Assembly (NCBI GenBank): GCA_020846955.1
Contig: JADLCZ010000084.1
Location: 1 to 9,466 of the forward strand
DNA: 9,466 bases
Direction: 5' to 3'
Source: Candidatus Nomurabacteria bacterium
GTDB taxonomy: Bacteria > Patescibacteriota > Minisyncoccia > Phycocordibacterales > UBA9973
The number at the start of each line of letters is the position of its first letter. Position 1 is the stretch's first letter. The translations under genes and the position numbers were made by a program. Under the pieces are notes generated by a model. That model was not told the origin of the DNA. It did not search any database and saw only the letters and a list, made by a program, of their open reading frames with translations. Below are positions 6,998-9,466 of the stretch, one piece after another.

Positions 6998-8065
6998 ATG
7001 CCTGATTACAATAAACTCGTTGAAGAATTAATTACATTCTTAGTAAGCCAAACTGGGTCAGATATTCACTTGTCTAGTGGTCGCAAGCCCTCTATAAGAG
7101 TTGCTGGCCAGCTCTTGGTCCTTGTAAATAATGAGCCATTTTCCCAAGAAGCAATGCTTGGTATATTGGAAGTATTAATAGGTAAGGAAAAAACTGAGTT
7201 ATTCATAAAAAACAAAGAAGCCGATTTTGCATTCACCTCAACCGGTAACGGCAAGCATCGTCTACGCGGAAATGCATTTTTTCAAAGAGAAAAGATTTCG
7301 ATTGTAATGCGCCTTATTCCCAAGACCGAGACTTTTCAAAGTTTGAACTTACCAGATATATTACAAGATTTGTCATTGAAACAACAAGGATTTTTCTTGG
7401 TAGTTGGACCAGTAGGTCAAGGTAAATCGACAACAATGTCGGCGATGATTAATTATATTAACCAACAAAAAGCCACCCATATTGTTACTATTGAGGATCC
7501 TATTGAATTCGTTCATTTTGACGAGAGATCAATCATTGACCAGCGCGAGGTAGGCATAGATACAAAAAGTTTTGAAAGTGCACTTTCCTCAGTATTTCGT
7601 GAAGATGTTAATGTGATTATGATAGGTGAAATGCGCAATCCCGAGACCATTGCTGCTGCTGTAACAGCTGCTGAAACAGGACACTTGGTTATATCTACAT
7701 TACATACAAATACTGCAAGCCAGACAATAGATCGTATTATTGATACATTTCCTGCAACACAGCAAGATCAGATTCGAATTCAGCTTGCCAATTCACTACT
7801 AGGTGTATTTTCTCAACGTCTGATACCTCGCATTTCTGGAGGTTTGATCCCAGCTTATGCATTGATGATTAACAATGATGCAATTGGTAATTTGATTCGA
7901 GAGAAGCGCACTCACGAGATAGATGTAGTTATAGAGACAAGTTCACAACTAGGAATGATAGACATGAATAGGTCATTGCTTGAGCTTGTACGCAAAGGCG
8001 AGATTACCATAGAGAGTGCATACCAATATTCATTTAACCCAAAGTCATTAGAACAATTACTATAA
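6998..8065 (+). CDS. pilT: Type IV pilus retraction ATPase PilT
   Basis: The 355-residue length is normal for PilT. An N-terminal PAS-like region opens with 'TGSDIHLSSGRKPSIRV' at about 19-35. The ATPase core has Walker A 'GPVGQGKST' at 137-145, the Asp box 'TIEDPIEF' with Glu166/Asp167, Walker B 'IGEMRN' with Glu211, and the His box 'GHLVISTLHTN' at 228-238. The C-terminal retraction motif, usually AIRNLIRE, appears as 'AIGNLIRE' at 295-302. PilT removes pilins from the fibre base, powering twitching and DNA uptake. The Walker A has Val and Gln where the family usually has Thr and Ser, but the Gly, Lys and Ser needed for phosphate binding remain. The start follows the receiver stop by one base, and the stop precedes pilC by one base. 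Confidence 0.95.
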   Translation: MPDYNKLVEELITFLVSQTGSDIHLSSGRKPSIRVAGQLLVLVNNEPFSQEAMLGILEVLIGKEKTELFIKNKEADFAFTSTGNGKHRLRGNAFFQREKISIVMRLIPKTETFQSLNLPDILQDLSLKQQGFFLVVGPVGQGKSTTMSAMINYINQQKATHIVTIEDPIEFVHFDERSIIDQREVGIDTKSFESALSSVFREDVNVIMIGEMRNPETIAAAVTAAETGHLVISTLHTNTASQTIDRIIDTFPATQQDQIRIQLANSLLGVFSQRLIPRISGGLIPAYALMINNDAIGNLIREKRTHEIDVVIETSSQLGMIDMNRSLLELVRKGEITIESAYQYSFNPKSLEQLL

Positions 8066-8066
8066 T

Positions 8067-9272
8067 ATGTTATTCAACTACAAAGCAGTTACAAATATCG
8101 GCGAGAAAAAAGAAGGCAAAATTGATGCTGCCACAAAGGATTTGGCTATTGGTGTACTACAACGTAAAGGCTTGATAGTGGTGTCGGTATTGGAGGAAGG
8201 GGAACATAAATCAATATTTAAAATATCTTTTGGTGATAAGGTCCCAATGAAGGAAGTAGTGATTCTGTCACGACAGATCGCTACATTATTCGAGGCACAA
8301 GTTTCAGCACTCAAAGCCTTTACTCTACTTGCAGGCAATACAGAGAATGTAAAATTAGCTAATACTCTAACTCGTATTACAGATGATTTGCAATCAGGTT
8401 TATCTATTGCAGATTCACTTGCGAAATATCCTGATATTTTCTCGGATTTTTATGTCAACATGGTACGAGCAGGTGAGGAGACAGGTAAATTAATGGATGT
8501 ATTTACATATTTAGCAGATTACTTAGATCGTCAATATAGGCTAACAACAAAGACAAAAAATGCTCTTATTTATCCAGCATTCGTTGTTAGTATCTTTATA
8601 CTAGTGATGTCGTTAATGTTTGTCTTTATAATCCCAAAACTTAGTGATATTATTAAGGAATCTGGGCAAGAAATACCTTTTTATACAAAGATAGTTATGT
8701 GGATGAGTGACATGTTACTTCACTATGGGATATTTATACTACTAGGCATAATAATTGGTGTTATTTATTTATACAAACTTACACGTACAGACAATGGCAA
8801 GACATACTTAGATAAAATGAAGATTAGTATACCAATATTTAAAACAGTTTTCAGGAAATTATATTTATCTCGTATGGCAGATAATTTAGACACAATGCTT
8901 TCCTCCGGTATACCGATTATACGTGCTATAGATATTACAAGTGCTGTGGTTGGAAATAGTGTTTATCAGAATATTTTAAAAGAAACATCAGAGGCAGTGA
9001 AAGCTGGAAGTTTATTGTCAGATGCACTGGCAAAACATCCAGAAATTCCACAAATGATGTCGCAAATGATAAAAGTAGGAGAGGAAACTGGAGCACTTGG
9101 CAAGATCCTCAAAACAGTTGGCCGATTCTATAGTAGAGAAGCAGAAGAAGCAGTAGATACACTTGTAACACTTATTGAACCACTTATGATTGTTGTACTT
9201 GGGCTTGGCGTTGGTACATTGTTGGCATCAGTACTTATGCCAATATATAATATTGCTGGTGGAATACATTAG
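8067..9272 (+). CDS. pilC: Type IV pilus inner-membrane platform protein PilC (GspF/T2SSF family)
   Basis: The 401-residue protein has the full PilC layout. It starts with a short N-terminal region 'FNYKAVTNIGEKKEGKIDA' (3-21). Two homologous helical cytoplasmic domains follow (about 66-165 and 265-365), each with the repeated signature 'GEETG' (136-140 and 338-342). Membrane segments lie at about 167-190, 220-237 and 371-391. PilC is the integral membrane platform that PilB and PilT rotate to insert or withdraw pilins. It is the last assembly gene and ends in TAG, whereas the other complete genes here end in TAA. It is followed by a 108-base regulatory gap and then the prepilin gene. Confidence 0.96.
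   Translation: MLFNYKAVTNIGEKKEGKIDAATKDLAIGVLQRKGLIVVSVLEEGEHKSIFKISFGDKVPMKEVVILSRQIATLFEAQVSALKAFTLLAGNTENVKLANTLTRITDDLQSGLSIADSLAKYPDIFSDFYVNMVRAGEETGKLMDVFTYLADYLDRQYRLTTKTKNALIYPAFVVSIFILVMSLMFVFIIPKLSDIIKESGQEIPFYTKIVMWMSDMLLHYGIFILLGIIIGVIYLYKLTRTDNGKTYLDKMKISIPIFKTVFRKLYLSRMADNLDTMLSSGIPIIRAIDITSAVVGNSVYQNILKETSEAVKAGSLLSDALAKHPEIPQMMSQMIKVGEETGALGKILKTVGRFYSREAEEAVDTLVTLIEPLMIVVLGLGVGTLLASVLMPIYNIAGGIH
9241..9255. repeat. inverted repeat CAATAT-ATA-ATATTG at the end of pilC
   Basis: Two perfect six-base arms are separated by three bases, within the last codons of pilC. The same arms recur in opposite order at 9290-9301. It may be part of an operator or a weak RNA hairpin, or simply a result of the AT-rich coding sequence. 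Confidence 0.3.
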
Positions 9273-9289
9273 AGATATCCACAGCCCTT

Positions 9290-9301
9290 ATATTGCAATA
9301 T
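9290..9301. repeat. perfect palindrome ATATTGCAATAT upstream of the prepilin gene
   Basis: The 12-base palindrome covers the TTGCAA (9293-9298) that would be the -35 of the prepilin promoter, so it is a candidate binding site for a dimeric regulator. It is followed by TTTT, but its all-A/T outer stem is too weak for a convincing terminator. Confidence 0.35.
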
Positions 9302-9323
9302 TTTAATTCCTACATGGTATAAT
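9293..9323 (+). promoter_or_regulatory. prepilin promoter with consensus extended -10
   Basis: TGGTATAAT at 9315-9323 is a perfect extended -10 (TGn plus TATAAT). TTGCAA at 9293-9298 matches four of six bases of a -35 with a 19-base spacer, longer than the usual 17. Transcription would start near 9330, leaving a leader of about 50 bases before the prepilin ATG at 9381. It is the best promoter match in the window, which fits separate, high expression of the pilin gene. Confidence 0.65.
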
Positions 9324-9343
9324 AAAAGAATTAGAAATGGTCG

Positions 9344-9357
9344 TGTCTTTTAAGACA
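9344..9357 (+). promoter_or_regulatory. small hairpin in the prepilin leader
   Basis: TGTCT-TTTA-AGACA forms a five-base-pair stem with a four-base loop in the predicted prepilin leader, 23 bases before the ATG. It is followed by an unstructured A/T stretch that holds no Shine-Dalgarno. It could protect the mRNA or affect its translation, but no run of T follows directly, so it is not a terminator. Confidence 0.35.
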
Positions 9358-9380
9358 AATTATTAATTAAAAATTTTATT

Positions 9381-9466
9381 ATGAAAATAAATTTTAAAAA
9401 AGGTTTTACATTGATTGAGTTGTTGGTTGTTATCGCTATTATTGGAGTTCTTGCTGCTGTAGTACT
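9381..9466 (+). CDS. Type IV prepilin (partial, N-terminus only)
   Basis: Twenty-eight codons from the ATG to the right edge give a textbook class III signal: a short basic leader MKINFKKG, then 'FTLIELLVVIAIIGVLAA'. Prepilin peptidase would cut after Gly8, leaving Phe at +1 and Glu at +5, the residue that positions a pilin in the fibre. The hydrophobic helix acts as membrane anchor and as fibre core. Whether it is a major pilin, a minor pilin or a pseudopilin cannot be told, as the globular domain lies outside the window. A strong separate promoter and the distance from pilC favour a major pilin. No peptidase gene (pilD) is present in the window. Confidence 0.93.
   Translation, partial: MKINFKKGFTLIELLVVIAIIGVLAAVV

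Noticed and set aside
9290..9306. Intrinsic terminator after pilC (palindrome followed by TTTT)
   Set aside because: The stem is nearly all A/T with no room for a loop unless pairs are lost, and the T run is short.
1836..9466. Type II secretion system instead of type IV pilus
   Set aside because: PilB and PilC families are shared with GspE/GspF, but a PilT retraction ATPase and PilM-PilN-PilO order favour a pilus; no GspD/GspC/GspL-type gene is seen.
1..9466. tRNA, rRNA, CRISPR array, insertion sequence or riboswitch
   Set aside because: Almost all the sequence is coding. No cloverleaf, regular repeat-spacer pattern, transposase or terminal repeats were seen by eye.

Overview
The window is AT-rich and carries most of a type IV pilus (T4P) assembly operon on the + strand. 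A divergent pair on the - strand holds a ComF-type competence protein followed by an ATP-grasp ligase. The genes are tightly packed. None of the starts I examined has a convincing Shine-Dalgarno sequence. The pilus set is minimal: PilM, PilN, PilO, a PilP-position protein, PilB, PilT and PilC, with no secretin in the window, and a lone receiver protein sits between the two motor ATPases. This layout and the sequence style suggest a Candidate Phyla Radiation (Patescibacteria, perhaps Parcubacteria-like) genome. That assignment is an inference, because the window holds no phylogenetic marker gene.

Layout. Positions 1-1121 (-) hold the first 373 codons of a cyanophycin-synthetase-like ATP-grasp protein that runs off the left edge. 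Positions 1141-1815 (-) hold comF, with a four-cysteine N-terminus and a phosphoribosyltransferase-like domain. Positions 1816-1856 form a short divergent promoter region. Positions 1857-6557 (+) hold pilM, pilN, pilO, a small pilP-like gene and pilB, separated by 1-12 bases. Positions 6601-6996 hold the receiver gene behind its own promoter-like site, then pilT (6998-8065) and pilC (8067-9272) follow with one-base gaps. Positions 9273-9380 are a regulatory gap with a consensus extended -10 box, an inverted repeat over the possible -35, and a small leader hairpin. From 9381 to the right edge lies the start of a type IV prepilin.

How the genes work together. PilM (actin-like, cytoplasmic) would dock on the N-terminal tail of PilN. 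PilN, PilO and the PilP-like protein each have one N-terminal membrane segment and would form the alignment subcomplex. PilC is the membrane platform on which PilB (extension) and PilT (retraction) act, and the receiver could tune that switch. The prepilin would supply fibre subunits after cleavage by a peptidase not encoded here. ComF next door fits a DNA-uptake role for the pilus.

Main points to check: the large edge-truncated ATP-grasp gene; the PilP-like protein without a lipobox; loss of half of the usual cysteine motif in PilB; an altered Walker A in PilT; repeated TAATATG gene junctions; and promoter-like boxes so close to the start codons of pilM and the receiver gene that their mRNAs may be leaderless. 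The machinery itself belongs to known families; I do not see a wholly new system.
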